From assembly GCA_020186115.1 (NCBI GenBank), contig WSYJ01000013.1:186001-250000 (forward strand): a DNA stretch of 64,000 nt, given 5' to 3'. Shown here in pieces: positions 19,915-29,711 of the stretch (the first letter of the stretch is position 1; every line of letters starts with the position of its first letter). The position numbers and the translations under genes were made by a program. The notes beneath the pieces are model-generated. The model had not been told where the DNA came from, ran no database searches, and was given only the letters and a program-made list of their open reading frames with translations. The stretch is from Histomonas meleagridis (taxonomy: Eukaryota > Parabasalia > Tritrichomonadida > Dientamoebidae).

Positions 19915-20505
19915 TCAAATACAATATTCAATATTCAATCAAATATATATATTGATTTGTATTTATATTTCCTACACAATTTATATTTGTATTTCTTTAT
20001 TTATTTTTGAAAAAGAGTTCCGCTGTTCCTTTATGAATGTTCATATATTATTGTAAGCAGGTTGAAATAATATTAATTCAATTTACTTTTTTATTGACGA
20101 CATATTAAAATGTTAATAAATAGGCTTTATTAAAAATTTTATATTTTGATTCAGTTGTTCATGTTTTATTACAGATACTTCAAAAAATTTAATTTTATTG
20201 AGAATTTATATTTATTATAAATTTATTTAATTGATTGTACAGTAATGAATATTTCTTAAGGTATTTTTGTTATTTTTAAATTGTTTTTCTGGTTTGATAT
20301 TCTGTGGTAAGTCAAGATTTAAGTTATACTGTGTTTTGAGGTATCATTAACATTTCATTACATTTATTGTTTATTCAAACTTCTTCTAACATTTTAAAAT
20401 GAAGAAGATGATCAAAATAAACATATTTAAATATTATTAATTTAGTGAATTTTTATTTCTATTTTTGATAGTTTCAAATTTATCTAAAACATAATGAGTA
20501 AAACA
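19915..20505. other. AT-rich spacer, nothing recognised
   Basis: 591 bp of AT-rich DNA downstream of the GOST-type gene and upstream of the BspA relic. I find no frame, no RNA gene and no clear repeats. Confidence 0.6.
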
Positions 20506-21909
20506 TCAGAGCATTTCATTGGATGCAGCATCAACGTTTTCATTTTTTTCTTCTTCTTCTTTCTTCGTTTCTATCTCATCTTTTTGGTGGTTTTCTGTTT
20601 TTTCTGTTACTATTGAAGGCTGTGGTGGTAATGGCATTCCTTCTTCCCAAGTTGTTCCTTGATTAAATATTTCTTGATCAATTGACAGATTTCTTATATC
20701 TTCCATTGAGAATGTCGCTTGGTTATTACCATCATCTCCTATCATCATATAACCATTTGTAAGTTGTTTCTTTAACTTAAATATCCAAGCAGCCGCAGCC
20801 ATAACCAATAAATTCAAAGCATCAAATAATGAATAATATAAATAAACTGGGAACCAAAACACTTCTGCTATTATTAATATTGAAAAGAACAAAATGAAAT
20901 AAAATAAAGCTGTATGAGAAATTGTTTGAAACAATTTATATTTCTTAAAAATAGGTGTTGTCTTTGAATCAATTCCTGATTGAGAAATAAGAAATAAATG
21001 TGCTAGAACAAATGAATTGGCATTATTAACTGCTTTTATCATTTCTTGATAATATATTTGGAAAAAGATAAAACTTAATATAATTAAAATAAATTCAGTT
21101 GTTCGAGAAAAATCAAGATATCCACGAATAGCTATTGGTGAAATAGCTAAAAATGATTCGACAAATGATAATACAATTCTTTGAGTTGAAAGTGAATCAA
21201 CAATAATACTTAAACCATTAGCTGCTAACATCATTGATGAAAGTAAGAAAAAGTAATTCAAAATACTGAAAGTACTTGAAATTGGACTTAAATATGAATA
21301 ATCATGTGATTTATGATAATGATAAAGATAAAAATTATACATAAGTGAATTAAGAAATGCCACAAAAAATGTCAATGTGAGGCTGAGATGTAATGTATTT
21401 TTGAGTGTAAAATTTTGAAACCAATTAATTAACCAAAGAATTAATAAGATTCCATACAAACTGGTGAAAATTGGATTTATGACTAGAAGAGGTATTTGGC
21501 GATAGTCGAGAAAGGAGTTTGGATTTTTGTATATTCCTGTGATAGTATATTTTGATTGTGAATTACCACACAAAAAAATAAATGGATAGTAAATTCCCTT
21601 AGATGAAATGTTGCCATTAATTTGACATGAGTTGCTTGTTACTGGATAATCTTTAACTGATTGAATATAATTAGATAAATCTGAGCATTTCATTTGATTC
21701 CTCCCTATTAACACACTAGACATCCGTACCATTTCGCTTCTTGGGAAAAGATCAAAAACAATGCGTGTTATATTAGATGGTATATTAGTTAAATTGAATT
21801 CATATTCTCCATTTTTTTCAAAACCAAAATCGCTAAAAAAATAATAAGGTCCATTTGTGTTTATGTTTTCATTAAATTTATAAGATATAATTATGAGGAG
21901 ATTTAGCAT
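20506..21909 (-). CDS. Seven-transmembrane GOST-family protein (GPR107/TMEM145-like)
   Basis: A 467-residue membrane protein. A short hydrophobic N-terminus (MLNLLIIIS) is followed by a luminal domain of about 140 residues containing GEYEFNLTNIPSNITRIVFDLF and two Cys near 75 and 94. Then come seven hydrophobic helices between about 145 and 380. The C-terminal tail is acidic and Glu/Lys-rich. This order, an extracytosolic beta-sandwich followed by seven helices and a charged tail, is that of the GOLD-domain seven-transmembrane group (GPR107/108, TMEM87, TMEM145/GPR180). Members act in Golgi-endosome trafficking. Sequence alone does not settle the subfamily. There is no AACGG word near the ATG, unlike many neighbours. 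Confidence 0.7.
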   Translation of the reverse strand: MLNLLIIISYKFNENINTNGPYYFFSDFGFEKNGEYEFNLTNIPSNITRIVFDLFPRSEMVRMSSVLIGRNQMKCSDLSNYIQSVKDYPVTSNSCQINGNISSKGIYYPFIFLCGNSQSKYTITGIYKNPNSFLDYRQIPLLVINPIFTSLYGILLILWLINWFQNFTLKNTLHLSLTLTFFVAFLNSLMYNFYLYHYHKSHDYSYLSPISSTFSILNYFFLLSSMMLAANGLSIIVDSLSTQRIVLSFVESFLAISPIAIRGYLDFSRTTEFILIILSFIFFQIYYQEMIKAVNNANSFVLAHLFLISQSGIDSKTTPIFKKYKLFQTISHTALFYFILFFSILIIAEVFWFPVYLYYSLFDALNLLVMAAAAWIFKLKKQLTNGYMMIGDDGNNQATFSMEDIRNLSIDQEIFNQGTTWEEGMPLPPQPSIVTEKTENHQKDEIETKKEEEEKNENVDAASNEML

Positions 21910-22322
21910 ACGAAAAGATTTTATGGAATTTTATGGGAAAAACTTTAATAGAGATAGAAATAAATGTTAAACATCAAATCATTATCACATATGCTATCAA
22001 AACTTCTCATTTAAATATAGTTTTGATTTATATTGAGAGATGGATTTTCCAAAATTAATTAAATTTATAAATTAAAAAGAATTGATCAATACCATTTTTT
22101 TTTTACGAAGTATATAAACTTGTTGTATTATGACAGCAAAGTGATCTGAACTAATATTTCAATTAATTTAATAACATGAATTATTGATCCATAAGATGCA
22201 CCATATCTTCAAACCACCTCAGAGTGATTTTAAGCCTCAAATATGTTATACAAAACCCACAAAATTCTTATTAAAATAATAATATCGAAAGAAATTACAT
22301 AATTTAAAAAGGAAACGCATTC
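21910..22322. other. AT-rich spacer, nothing recognised
   Basis: A 413-bp spacer between the start of the GOST-type gene and the end of the MYST gene. AT-rich, with no coding frame or motif cluster that I can support. Confidence 0.6.
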
Positions 22323-23540
22323 TTAACAACTCGGTACCTTTGTAAAATCTGTTTTGTCATCATCTCCGTCCAGCCAAATCAAACACATTGGATCAATTTT
22401 TGCTCTTTTTCTACCATTTTCGAACTTATGTATAGCATCCATTAAACTATCTTTCTGCACCATTAGTTCATATTCACCTTTAGCTCTTGATACGCAGTTA
22501 ATTTCTCTTAATACATCTATCACGTCATCTCTTGATATTGATGTCATCATTACGATATCATCCAACGATATCATTTCTTTACTATGATCTTTTAATAATT
22601 CAACTAAAGTATCTCTCCAATAAGAATGAAATGCAATTTTTCCAAGATCACTTAACGGTCTCTCGGGGCCCCCCGACCGATGCTGCCGTTTAGCAATTTC
22701 GTACGATAGAGAAATCAATAGTCTGCCATAACCTTTTTTTTGATAAGGAGGAAGTGCAACGATACAAGCCAATATATTACCAGCATCGCTATTTATTTCG
22801 CGCGAAAAATAAGCAGCAATATGAGCTCCATTTTCATCGCACTCACAAAGAACATAGAAAATGAAACCTTCTACGTCATAAAAAAGTGTTTTATGATCAA
22901 GAAATAGTTTCGCAAGTAAACAAAGGCATTGACAACAAATTTTTTGATATTTACCATGAATCTCAAAGATGCTAATGTTATCTTTCCGATAGATTTCACG
23001 ACCAGGAGGTGTCATTTCTCCACTTTGAAGATGTAAATCAAGATCTTCTTGTGTAAGAAAATATTGAAAACAATGATCACAAATGTATAAGCTTGTCGCA
23101 TTAAGAAATGGCTTTGGATATGGTGAAAAATACCAGGTTCGAATGGTGTATTTGCCAATTGTAATTTGATCAATATTTCTGATTTTGGTAACTTCTTTGT
23201 GTAGTTTTTCAAACTTAAGCTCTCCGTCTGATAACCCATCACTATCTTCATCTGAATGATGTAGCCTTTCATAATCTCGTCGTGATAAAACTCTATCCTC
23301 TGTCGTTTCGTTTGTTGGCACGTATGGTGATAATTCTGTAGTTTTCACCCATCGATCAAGTCTTTTGTCTTCATGTTCAAAATGAATATAAGCAAGTGTA
23401 TTATCATTTCGAAATTGTAGAATTTGAGCTTTTTTGTTTTCTTGATATTCTTTGCAGTAGCATGTAACAAAGTCAAGAAGATTAAAATTAGTTTGGTTTG
23501 TTATCATCGAAAAACTTATCAAATTCACATCACATGTCAT
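22323..23540 (-). CDS. MYST-family histone acetyltransferase
   Basis: A 405-residue MYST acetyltransferase (Esa1/Tip60/MOF type). A chromo-barrel-like region occupies about 25-75 (HFEHEDKRLDRWVKTTEL). The catalytic domain starts at ITIGKYTIRTWYFSPYP and carries LYICDHCFQYF, PPGREIYRKDNISIFEI, the catalytic Cys in NILACIVALPPYQ, the acetyl-CoA loop QKKGYGRLLISLSYEIAK and the catalytic Glu in GPERPLSDLGK. It would acetylate H4/H2A tails in chromatin. Oddity: after the two zinc-binding Cys and the His, the usual fourth ligand Cys is Gly (HLQSGEM) and the loop is one residue shorter. The ATG at 23540 is preceded by GGAACGGTTGTAATAT and, further up, ATAACCGTTTATAAAAAGTG. TAAA lies 18 nt past the stop. 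Confidence 0.92.
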   Translation of the reverse strand: MTCDVNLISFSMITNQTNFNLLDFVTCYCKEYQENKKAQILQFRNDNTLAYIHFEHEDKRLDRWVKTTELSPYVPTNETTEDRVLSRRDYERLHHSDEDSDGLSDGELKFEKLHKEVTKIRNIDQITIGKYTIRTWYFSPYPKPFLNATSLYICDHCFQYFLTQEDLDLHLQSGEMTPPGREIYRKDNISIFEIHGKYQKICCQCLCLLAKLFLDHKTLFYDVEGFIFYVLCECDENGAHIAAYFSREINSDAGNILACIVALPPYQKKGYGRLLISLSYEIAKRQHRSGGPERPLSDLGKIAFHSYWRDTLVELLKDHSKEMISLDDIVMMTSISRDDVIDVLREINCVSRAKGEYELMVQKDSLMDAIHKFENGRKRAKIDPMCLIWLDGDDDKTDFTKVPSC

Positions 23541-23801
23541 ATATTACAACCGTTCCTAGGAACTGCTTCAGTGTGCACTTTTTATAAACGGTTATGAAAA
23601 AGGTTAAGTGAGAATCAGATTTGAATAGAAAACGATTAAAGGGACCCATTTGGATAAACTACTCAATTAATTTTTGTCACTTTTTATCTGCTGACAAAAA
23701 AAAACTGGTTGCTAAACAGTCCAACACCCCCATTATCTATGATTTACTTTTATTAAATTTATATAAATAACTAAATATATTAATCAAAAAATTTATTTAT
23801 A

Positions 23802-24485
23802 TTAATGTAGTTCTCTTGTTGTAAGTCGATGTCTCCTTTGAAGTCTTTGAAGCAAATGTTCTTTAGGTCGTAATTTTAAAAGATGCTGTTTTCTGTCTTC
23901 TTTTGATTTGAGTTCTTCATTATTTATTTGAGTCATGAGCATTTGAAGGTGTTGCTTTTTTTGATTAACATTATATTCAAGATTTTTAATTGTGTCCCTT
24001 TGTTTGTTTCTTTCTGTTACAAGTTGTTGTTCAAGATTTTCGAGTTCCAATCGCATCTCTCGTTTCTTTGACTGTATTATATTGCATAGATCCATAATGC
24101 ATTTGAAAATTATTTGAGGTGAATCATATTGATTCCATTGTTCTAAATCTGGTAATTCTATTTTTAATTTTTCTAGCTGCAAATGAACTGTTGAATTAAG
24201 TTTCTCAACTTCTTGAGAAGTAATTTTAGGTGGCTGAGAAGATAATATTTTTGAATAAAGATTACGATCAAATCTCATATTTTCACCAACTAAAATTTGA
24301 TCTTGATATTTTGATCTAATCATTTGTTTCTTAAGTAATTCCTGAAGTCGTTGATTTTCGACTTGATTTGTAATTCTTTTTCTCGTACTTTCCATTTGTC
24401 TCCTTAACATTTCGCGAAGCCTTGAATTATCAAGTTCAACAGTAGAAATTTCTTCAGTTTCTTGTATGTTTCTTTTTACTCTCAT
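23802..24485 (-). CDS. Coiled-coil protein, unknown function
   Basis: A 227-residue protein dominated by heptad-like helices: residues 1-60 (LREMLRRQMESTRKRITNQV, LQELLKKQM) and 125-205 (LELENLEQQLVTERNKQRD, LEYNVNQKKQHLQMLMTQI). It ends in a basic tail (LLQRLQRRHRLTTRELH). There is no membrane helix or known domain. The start is the ATG at 24483-24485; a TTG three codons upstream is not used here. It shares a 48-bp divergent promoter with the large propeller protein at 24534, so the two may be co-regulated. A cytoskeletal or basal-body role would fit but is inference. TAAA follows the stop by 5 nt. Confidence 0.65.
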   Translation of the reverse strand: MRVKRNIQETEEISTVELDNSRLREMLRRQMESTRKRITNQVENQRLQELLKKQMIRSKYQDQILVGENMRFDRNLYSKILSSQPPKITSQEVEKLNSTVHLQLEKLKIELPDLEQWNQYDSPQIIFKCIMDLCNIIQSKKREMRLELENLEQQLVTERNKQRDTIKNLEYNVNQKKQHLQMLMTQINNEELKSKEDRKQHLLKLRPKEHLLQRLQRRHRLTTRELH

Positions 24486-24533
24486 AAATTGCAAAATTTA
24501 AACGTATGAACGATAGAAAGATGACGTTTATTA
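24486..24533. promoter_or_regulatory. 48-bp bidirectional promoter
   Basis: The whole spacer between two outward-reading ATGs. It contains TAAACGT on one side and ACGTTTA on the other, an inverted pair, with GAACGATAGAA (24508-24518) between them. GAACGATAG also occurs in the divergent spacer at 41637-41647. ACGATA matches the Myb-recognition word known from Trichomonas vaginalis promoters. Confidence 0.55.
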
Positions 24534-27500
24534 ATGTGGGAAACAGATAAAGTAATACGCCTTCCAAGAACAAAAAAAGATTTTTTTATATCATTTTACA
24601 AGCAAGAACTTGTTTTAATAAAACCTGGGTGCGGTTTTTATTATACTGAAAATGAATGGAAAAGAATTAAATCATACAAGTTATTATCAAAAAAAATATT
24701 TTCAGTAAAATCTTCACCTTCAAAATCAGTATCAATCCATCTCCCTAAGTTAACACCTCTAATGGCAATTCATGAAAATTTACATCGAAGTCCAGTTTTT
24801 ACAATTCCAATTCCATTTAACTTCTTAGAAACAGATTCATATATTAATATTGGAGAAGCAGTTAATCCTTCTGGAGAGAAAATTATAGTTTCTAGATCTC
24901 ATAATCAAGTCAATGATATTCCATATGTTTTTGGAAAACAAAATAAACCAATATCAGATTTTTCATCGCATGTCAAAACGTTTTCAATTAGTGAAGATGG
25001 TAAACTTCTTTCTGTTTATGTTGATGATGATATCTGGGTTTGGCATCAAATTCCAGAAAGCTTACATGGCGATGGTACATGGATTAATTTAACAGATGAA
25101 TCTAATTTTATAATTCCCCATTTTGATAAATTTGGAAAAAACACATCACGTGTTTTTCAAAATTTAAGTTCATATCATAATTCAGATGAAGGATCTGGTG
25201 TTTGTTTGCTTACGTTTATGCTTCCTCCTTGTAAACCATTTAATACAGTGAATATTTATAGTAATATTTTTACTTTAAATGATAATCAAAAAAATTTTCA
25301 ACATTATTCAATTTGTATTGAACAGTTAGATGAAACTCAACGACCAACTGTTTTTTGGAGCCCATGTGGGAGAATATTTATATTATCTGCAAATAAACAT
25401 ATAATGATAATTACAAGATGGCTTAAAATCATTAATAAAATTCCAATGGAAAATGTTTTTGAATCAAAAAATACGTTCTTAAGAGATGTTGCTTGGTCAT
25501 CAAATAGCCAGTTTTGTATATTAACATCAGCTTCTGGAGATGTTGGTGCCATAACAAGAAGTGGGAAATCTTTAAGACATTGTATTTGTGATTTAGATCC
25601 ATTCAGCTATGAAATGAAATCTTCACTTCATGTAACAGCTGACTCATTTGATCCATCAAGATTTGTAGTTTATTCGAAAGATTCATTTCGTATCTTAAGA
25701 ATTGATTTAAATTTAATTGAGCAGCATATAGATAATTTAATGTCTTTACCTTTTCCAAATAAAATTGAAGCTGAACTAATAAATTCAACGCTTTTATTAT
25801 TACAAAAATTAAACCCTTCAAATCCATTTGATATTGTTCATGTATTATATTATACTGAATTATTTCATATCTTTGATCTTAAAAGCCCTCTAAGGTTTTA
25901 TGTTTTGCAATTTCTTGATAAATCATTAGATACACTTCTTGAAAATCCTAAAAATCATTTGTTGTGCTACTTTTTAATTAGGTCAACTTTTTGGCTAACG
26001 CAACAAAAACTTAAATCATATGAAGTATTTTTAAAAAGATTATCTCTTTCAAGTAATAACAGAGATCATTTATTATATCGAATTCTTGATGATGAACTTA
26101 AACTTAAAGACTGGAAATATGTTCCACATGAAAAAAATTCTTCTTTAATTAATTTCTATCAAACAATTCAAGAAGAAAATGATGAAATGAAACCACCAGA
26201 TCCACAATATGATGCAGATATTTTTGCTGTTACTGATTATATTCGAAATATATTATATGAAACAGATTTTATTGATATTGAAGATGTTCCCGTAGATTTA
26301 TGTTTACTTCTTGAATTAATGCTTGAATTAGGAAGATTTGATCGTGCAGTTATTATTGCTCATCATGAATCAATTTCAACAGATTCAATTCATCTTTTTT
26401 CAAGAATTGCTGGATTATATTTATCAGATCCAGTTTCATTATTTAGAGCAATGGATATTTGTTATAAAGCGTCGCCAATAGATGAACCTGAAATCAGAGC
26501 ATTGTGTTTAACAGCAATTAATAACATTCTTAAACAAAAAATTCATGATTCAAGACCAACATCTGAAAATCCAAAAATTGGTTTTATTTCTTCATTATGT
26601 GTACTTGAAGAATCTATATCAATGCCAATACCTGAAACAATTGATGAATGTTCAGATTTTGCAATGATTTGTGGAATTGCATTTTGTGTTGCTGATTATA
26701 TTAACATATCAAATTTTTGTAATGGAAGATCAATGTATATTCCAACAAATTTATTAATTGCTATTCGTGAATTTTTACAATTGATTTGGTTTGTTCGTTG
26801 GAGATACATATCAATGAATGAAAATATGATTCTTCATCGTCCAGGTAATTCTGCGCTTCGTTTAATACCTTATCCAGATTTTATTAATCAAAGAATGATG
26901 ATAGATAATTTTATTAATATCGGAGAAGAAAATTTCGATGAAGAAATTTATAATCTTTATATGAGATCGAATGGGAATTTTGAAAATGACCCTGAGTTTG
27001 TAGATTTTGCATGTGAAATTGCTGCAAAAATTACTCCAAAATTTATATCTCAATTCCAAAATGCATTATTTTCTTTTATAAAGCCTATGAATGAAATACC
27101 TGAATCTAATATATTAATTTCGTCTATTGTTTCCCATATTGTTCCATGGCTTAGATCTGGAATTCCAAGAGCTTTAGTTAAATTTCCTTGTAATGAAATA
27201 ATACCTAATGAATTAATTGATTTTGAACAATTTATTTTACCAGCATTATATGAAACTAATAAAAATACAATAACTATAAATCATGATCAAGACTTAAATA
27301 TAAATGTTAATAATGAAGAAAGTATAATAAATTCTTCAAAATCAGATACAATCGAATCTGATGTAGAAACAAAAATTCCAAAAGAAAATCAAAATGTTAA
27401 TATTAGTGATGATCATATAAGTGATGGAGAAATTGTTCCTAAACAAAGAATGAAAATAAACAATAAATCTATTAAGAACAAAAAGAAATCAAAGAAAAAA

Positions 27501-28088
27501 GAAAAAAATAAATCTAAAAGAGAAAAACCTCGATTAAAACTAATAAACATAGATCGATCAAAAGAAAACTTTAATCCATCACATGCACAAGTTCAAAGTG
27601 GTTCATTTGCACCATTATATCAATATAATCCAATGCAACCACATCCACCACCTGTTGCAATTTTTCAAGCTGTTCATGCACCATTTCCACAACAAACTTT
27701 TGGACCAATATGGGATTTAGATCCTTCACTTTATGAAAGACCTTATCCAAATCCACCACCAAATATTCCTATGGAAGAACATCAAGAAGAAACAACAAAA
27801 ATGACAGTTGAATCAACACAAACTACAACTCCGTTTATTCGAAAGAGAACAGAAGTTGTTATCAAAAGACCTAAAGAAAAACAAAAAATTTTTGATGAAG
27901 AAGATATTGTATCAATTTCATCTGATTTAGATGATATTAAAATCAAAAAAGACGATGCAAAATTTTATCCTATTGATCCATTTCCACTTGATGAAGCATT
28001 ACATCAAAGAGTTGAAGCATTATTAAATGAACCTATTATTGTTCCAACAAAAAAAGTTACAAAAACATACTCAAGGTCTACAACATAA
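24534..28088 (+). CDS. Large beta-propeller/solenoid protein, possibly CPLANE1 (JBTS17)-like
   Basis: An 1,184-residue protein. Residues about 1-400 are beta-rich with propeller-like blades (VKTFSISEDGKLLSVYVDDDIWVW, TVFWSPCGRIFILSANKHIMIIT, LRDVAWSSNSQFCILTSASGDVGAI). About 410-900 is helical. The last 250 residues are low-complexity: a Lys-rich block (KNKKKSKKKEKNKSKREK), a Pro-rich block (PHPPPVA, YPNPPPNIP) and an acidic tail. The order of blades followed by a solenoid, and the block around DVAWSSNSQF, recall CPLANE1, a basal-body/ciliary transition-zone protein, but the similarity is faint. Unknown WD-like scaffold is the safe call. It shares a 48-bp promoter with the coiled-coil gene at 23802-24485. 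Confidence 0.6.
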   Translation: MWETDKVIRLPRTKKDFFISFYKQELVLIKPGCGFYYTENEWKRIKSYKLLSKKIFSVKSSPSKSVSIHLPKLTPLMAIHENLHRSPVFTIPIPFNFLETDSYINIGEAVNPSGEKIIVSRSHNQVNDIPYVFGKQNKPISDFSSHVKTFSISEDGKLLSVYVDDDIWVWHQIPESLHGDGTWINLTDESNFIIPHFDKFGKNTSRVFQNLSSYHNSDEGSGVCLLTFMLPPCKPFNTVNIYSNIFTLNDNQKNFQHYSICIEQLDETQRPTVFWSPCGRIFILSANKHIMIITRWLKIINKIPMENVFESKNTFLRDVAWSSNSQFCILTSASGDVGAITRSGKSLRHCICDLDPFSYEMKSSLHVTADSFDPSRFVVYSKDSFRILRIDLNLIEQHIDNLMSLPFPNKIEAELINSTLLLLQKLNPSNPFDIVHVLYYTELFHIFDLKSPLRFYVLQFLDKSLDTLLENPKNHLLCYFLIRSTFWLTQQKLKSYEVFLKRLSLSSNNRDHLLYRILDDELKLKDWKYVPHEKNSSLINFYQTIQEENDEMKPPDPQYDADIFAVTDYIRNILYETDFIDIEDVPVDLCLLLELMLELGRFDRAVIIAHHESISTDSIHLFSRIAGLYLSDPVSLFRAMDICYKASPIDEPEIRALCLTAINNILKQKIHDSRPTSENPKIGFISSLCVLEESISMPIPETIDECSDFAMICGIAFCVADYINISNFCNGRSMYIPTNLLIAIREFLQLIWFVRWRYISMNENMILHRPGNSALRLIPYPDFINQRMMIDNFINIGEENFDEEIYNLYMRSNGNFENDPEFVDFACEIAAKITPKFISQFQNALFSFIKPMNEIPESNILISSIVSHIVPWLRSGIPRALVKFPCNEIIPNELIDFEQFILPALYETNKNTITINHDQDLNINVNNEESIINSSKSDTIESDVETKIPKENQNVNISDDHISDGEIVPKQRMKINNKSIKNKKKSKKKEKNKSKREKPRLKLINIDRSKENFNPSHAQVQSGSFAPLYQYNPMQPHPPPVAIFQAVHAPFPQQTFGPIWDLDPSLYERPYPNPPPNIPMEEHQEETTKMTVESTQTTTPFIRKRTEVVIKRPKEKQKIFDEEDIVSISSDLDDIKIKKDDAKFYPIDPFPLDEALHQRVEALLNEPIIVPTKKVTKTYSRSTT

Positions 28089-28221
28089 TTTTTTTTTTGT
28101 TTTGTAAAATAATATTTGTTTTTTATTTTGTTTTTTCCAAAAAAAAAAAAAAATAACAAAACAACTTTGGGGCACCCCAAACCAAGTTCCCAAAACCGAC
28201 CAAAAAAATAAGAACAAAAAA
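28089..28221. promoter_or_regulatory. Spacer with poly-T/poly-A tracts and TTTGGGG palindrome upstream of Rpn10
   Basis: A 133-bp spacer. A T-run and an A-run (28140-28153) flank the 3' end of the preceding gene. TTTGGGGCACCCCAAA (28166-28181) is a palindrome with 7-bp arms, centred about 48 nt before the Rpn10 ATG, followed by AAAACCGACC. It could be a promoter element or a hairpin. Confidence 0.5.
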
Positions 28222-29058
28222 ATGGAAAAAAATGAACCAAAAGCAATTATGATTCTTATAGACAACTCAGATATGTCAATCAATGGAGATTTTTATCCAG
28301 ATCGTCTAAGTGCTCAACTTGAAGCAGCAGGTGGGTTGATTCATATTTATATCAAAAATTCAGATGTAGGAATTGGAGTTTTAGCAAAAGGTGGTCCAAT
28401 TGTTGTATCTCTTTGCAAAAATTATAATAATTATAATAATGTAATTTCTAAATTACAAGAAAAATTGGGTAAAATTCAAACAGGAGGATCAGCCAAACTT
28501 GTTCAAGCAATTCGATGTGCTTATCTTACACTCAAAAATAGCGAAATAAAAAACAGGCAAGTCATAGCTTTTATTGGTTCACCCAATGACCTTGAAGAAA
28601 GTCATTGCCAAAAACTTTTTGAAGAAGCTAAAGATAACCAAATTTCGGTAAGCTTTGTTGTTATGGGCAATGATGTTCCAAACGAATACATACTGGAAAA
28701 TCTTGTCCAATCACTTCAGAAATCATACACGGATGCTGGTAAGCCTAACATGTTGAATGTTTTAATTCATGCCACGCCATTCAATATGCTCCTTTCAGAT
28801 ACAGTTCTTTCATCTCCTCTCAATCCTTCAGGCAACCCTGATTTGATTGAAGATGATATTGAGTTGGAGATGGCATTAAAAATGTCTCGCGAAGAAGCGT
28901 CAAATGAAGAAATACAAAAAGCTATCGAAGAATCACTCAAAACCAGTGACAGGTTAAACGACCCAGACATACAGGATGCGTTGATGATGGGGAGTAGGGA
29001 AAATAATCAAAACCCTGACAAATCGGACTCAAATAATGGGCAGAATCAGAATCAATGA
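28222..29058 (+). CDS. RPN10: 26S proteasome regulatory subunit Rpn10 (PSMD4/S5a)
   Basis: A 278-residue Rpn10. The N-terminal von Willebrand A domain (about 1-190) starts with AIMILIDNSDMSINGDFYPDRLSAQ and keeps the usual GVGVLAKGGP-like strand (here VGIGVLAKGGPIVV) and QVIAFIGSPNDLEES. Two ubiquitin-interacting motifs follow: DDIELEMALKMSREEA and NEEIQKAIEESLKTS. The end is Asn/Gln-rich. Rpn10 docks polyubiquitinated substrates on the proteasome lid-base junction. The length lies between yeast (268) and human (377) forms. The divergent WDR7-like gene ends 650 bp away, across a small palindromic element. Confidence 0.95.
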   Translation: MEKNEPKAIMILIDNSDMSINGDFYPDRLSAQLEAAGGLIHIYIKNSDVGIGVLAKGGPIVVSLCKNYNNYNNVISKLQEKLGKIQTGGSAKLVQAIRCAYLTLKNSEIKNRQVIAFIGSPNDLEESHCQKLFEEAKDNQISVSFVVMGNDVPNEYILENLVQSLQKSYTDAGKPNMLNVLIHATPFNMLLSDTVLSSPLNPSGNPDLIEDDIELEMALKMSREEASNEEIQKAIEESLKTSDRLNDPDIQDALMMGSRENNQNPDKSDSNNGQNQNQ

Positions 29059-29369
29059 TATTTTATTTAGATCTTTGATAGTTTTAGATTTGGTTTGTGA
29101 ATCACTAATAAAGAAAAAAAAATAACGTTGATTTTTAGCTTTTATATAATAAAATTTAATAATAGGGAGTATATATATTTAAAATTGGATTTTTTAATTT
29201 ATGAATACTTCAAAAAAAACATGTTTAATCATTTTTTCTTGGTTTCTCAAAAAGTGTTTATGTGTTCAAGTTGGTTCTCAAAATTGAATCTTCATGTAAA
29301 CGTATATATTTGTGGTCGTTTTATTTCACTTGTTGCCTTTCTCTGTTTTGTTCTTCATTTAAATTTAGA

Positions 29370-29577
29370 TTAAGGCGCTGAATTATGCCCAAAAAGAACG
29401 TAATTTTGAATCCCAGCTGTTCAAAAAATCAACTGTGGGAGTATTCCACTCGTTTCTAGAAACCATATAAATCTGATTTTCGGCCATAAGGGCACCCCGT
29501 GATTAAATAGTTTACAAATTATTTCTTAGTCCCCATTTTTTTTTTGCCTTGGGCTTAATTACAAGGAAGCGCCTTAA
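29370..29577. mobile_element. 208-bp palindromic MITE-like element
   Basis: TTAAGGCGCT at 29370-29379 is mirrored by AGCGCCTTAA at 29568-29577. Just inside lie AATTATGCCCAA on the left and the complement of AATTAAGCCCAA on the right. Internally there is GTTTCTAGAAAC (29452-29463), a perfect 12-bp palindrome, and an imperfect TCCCA/TGGGA hairpin near 29410-29440. There is no coding frame. A clear target-site duplication is not seen. The remaining spacer on both sides is AT-rich and empty. Confidence 0.5.
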
Positions 29578-29711
29578 ATTAAATTCTTGACAAAATGATA
29601 ATCATCATAAGACTCTTTTACGAGTAATCGTAATATAATTGAAATTTATGTCAATTTCAAAAAATCAAACTCTTTAATTCTATTTTTAGTTTATTACACA
29701 ATTTATTTAAT

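Noticed and set aside
29128-29373. 81-codon frame after Rpn10
   Set aside because: Phe/Leu-rich text in AT-rich DNA running into the inverted-repeat element, with no domain.
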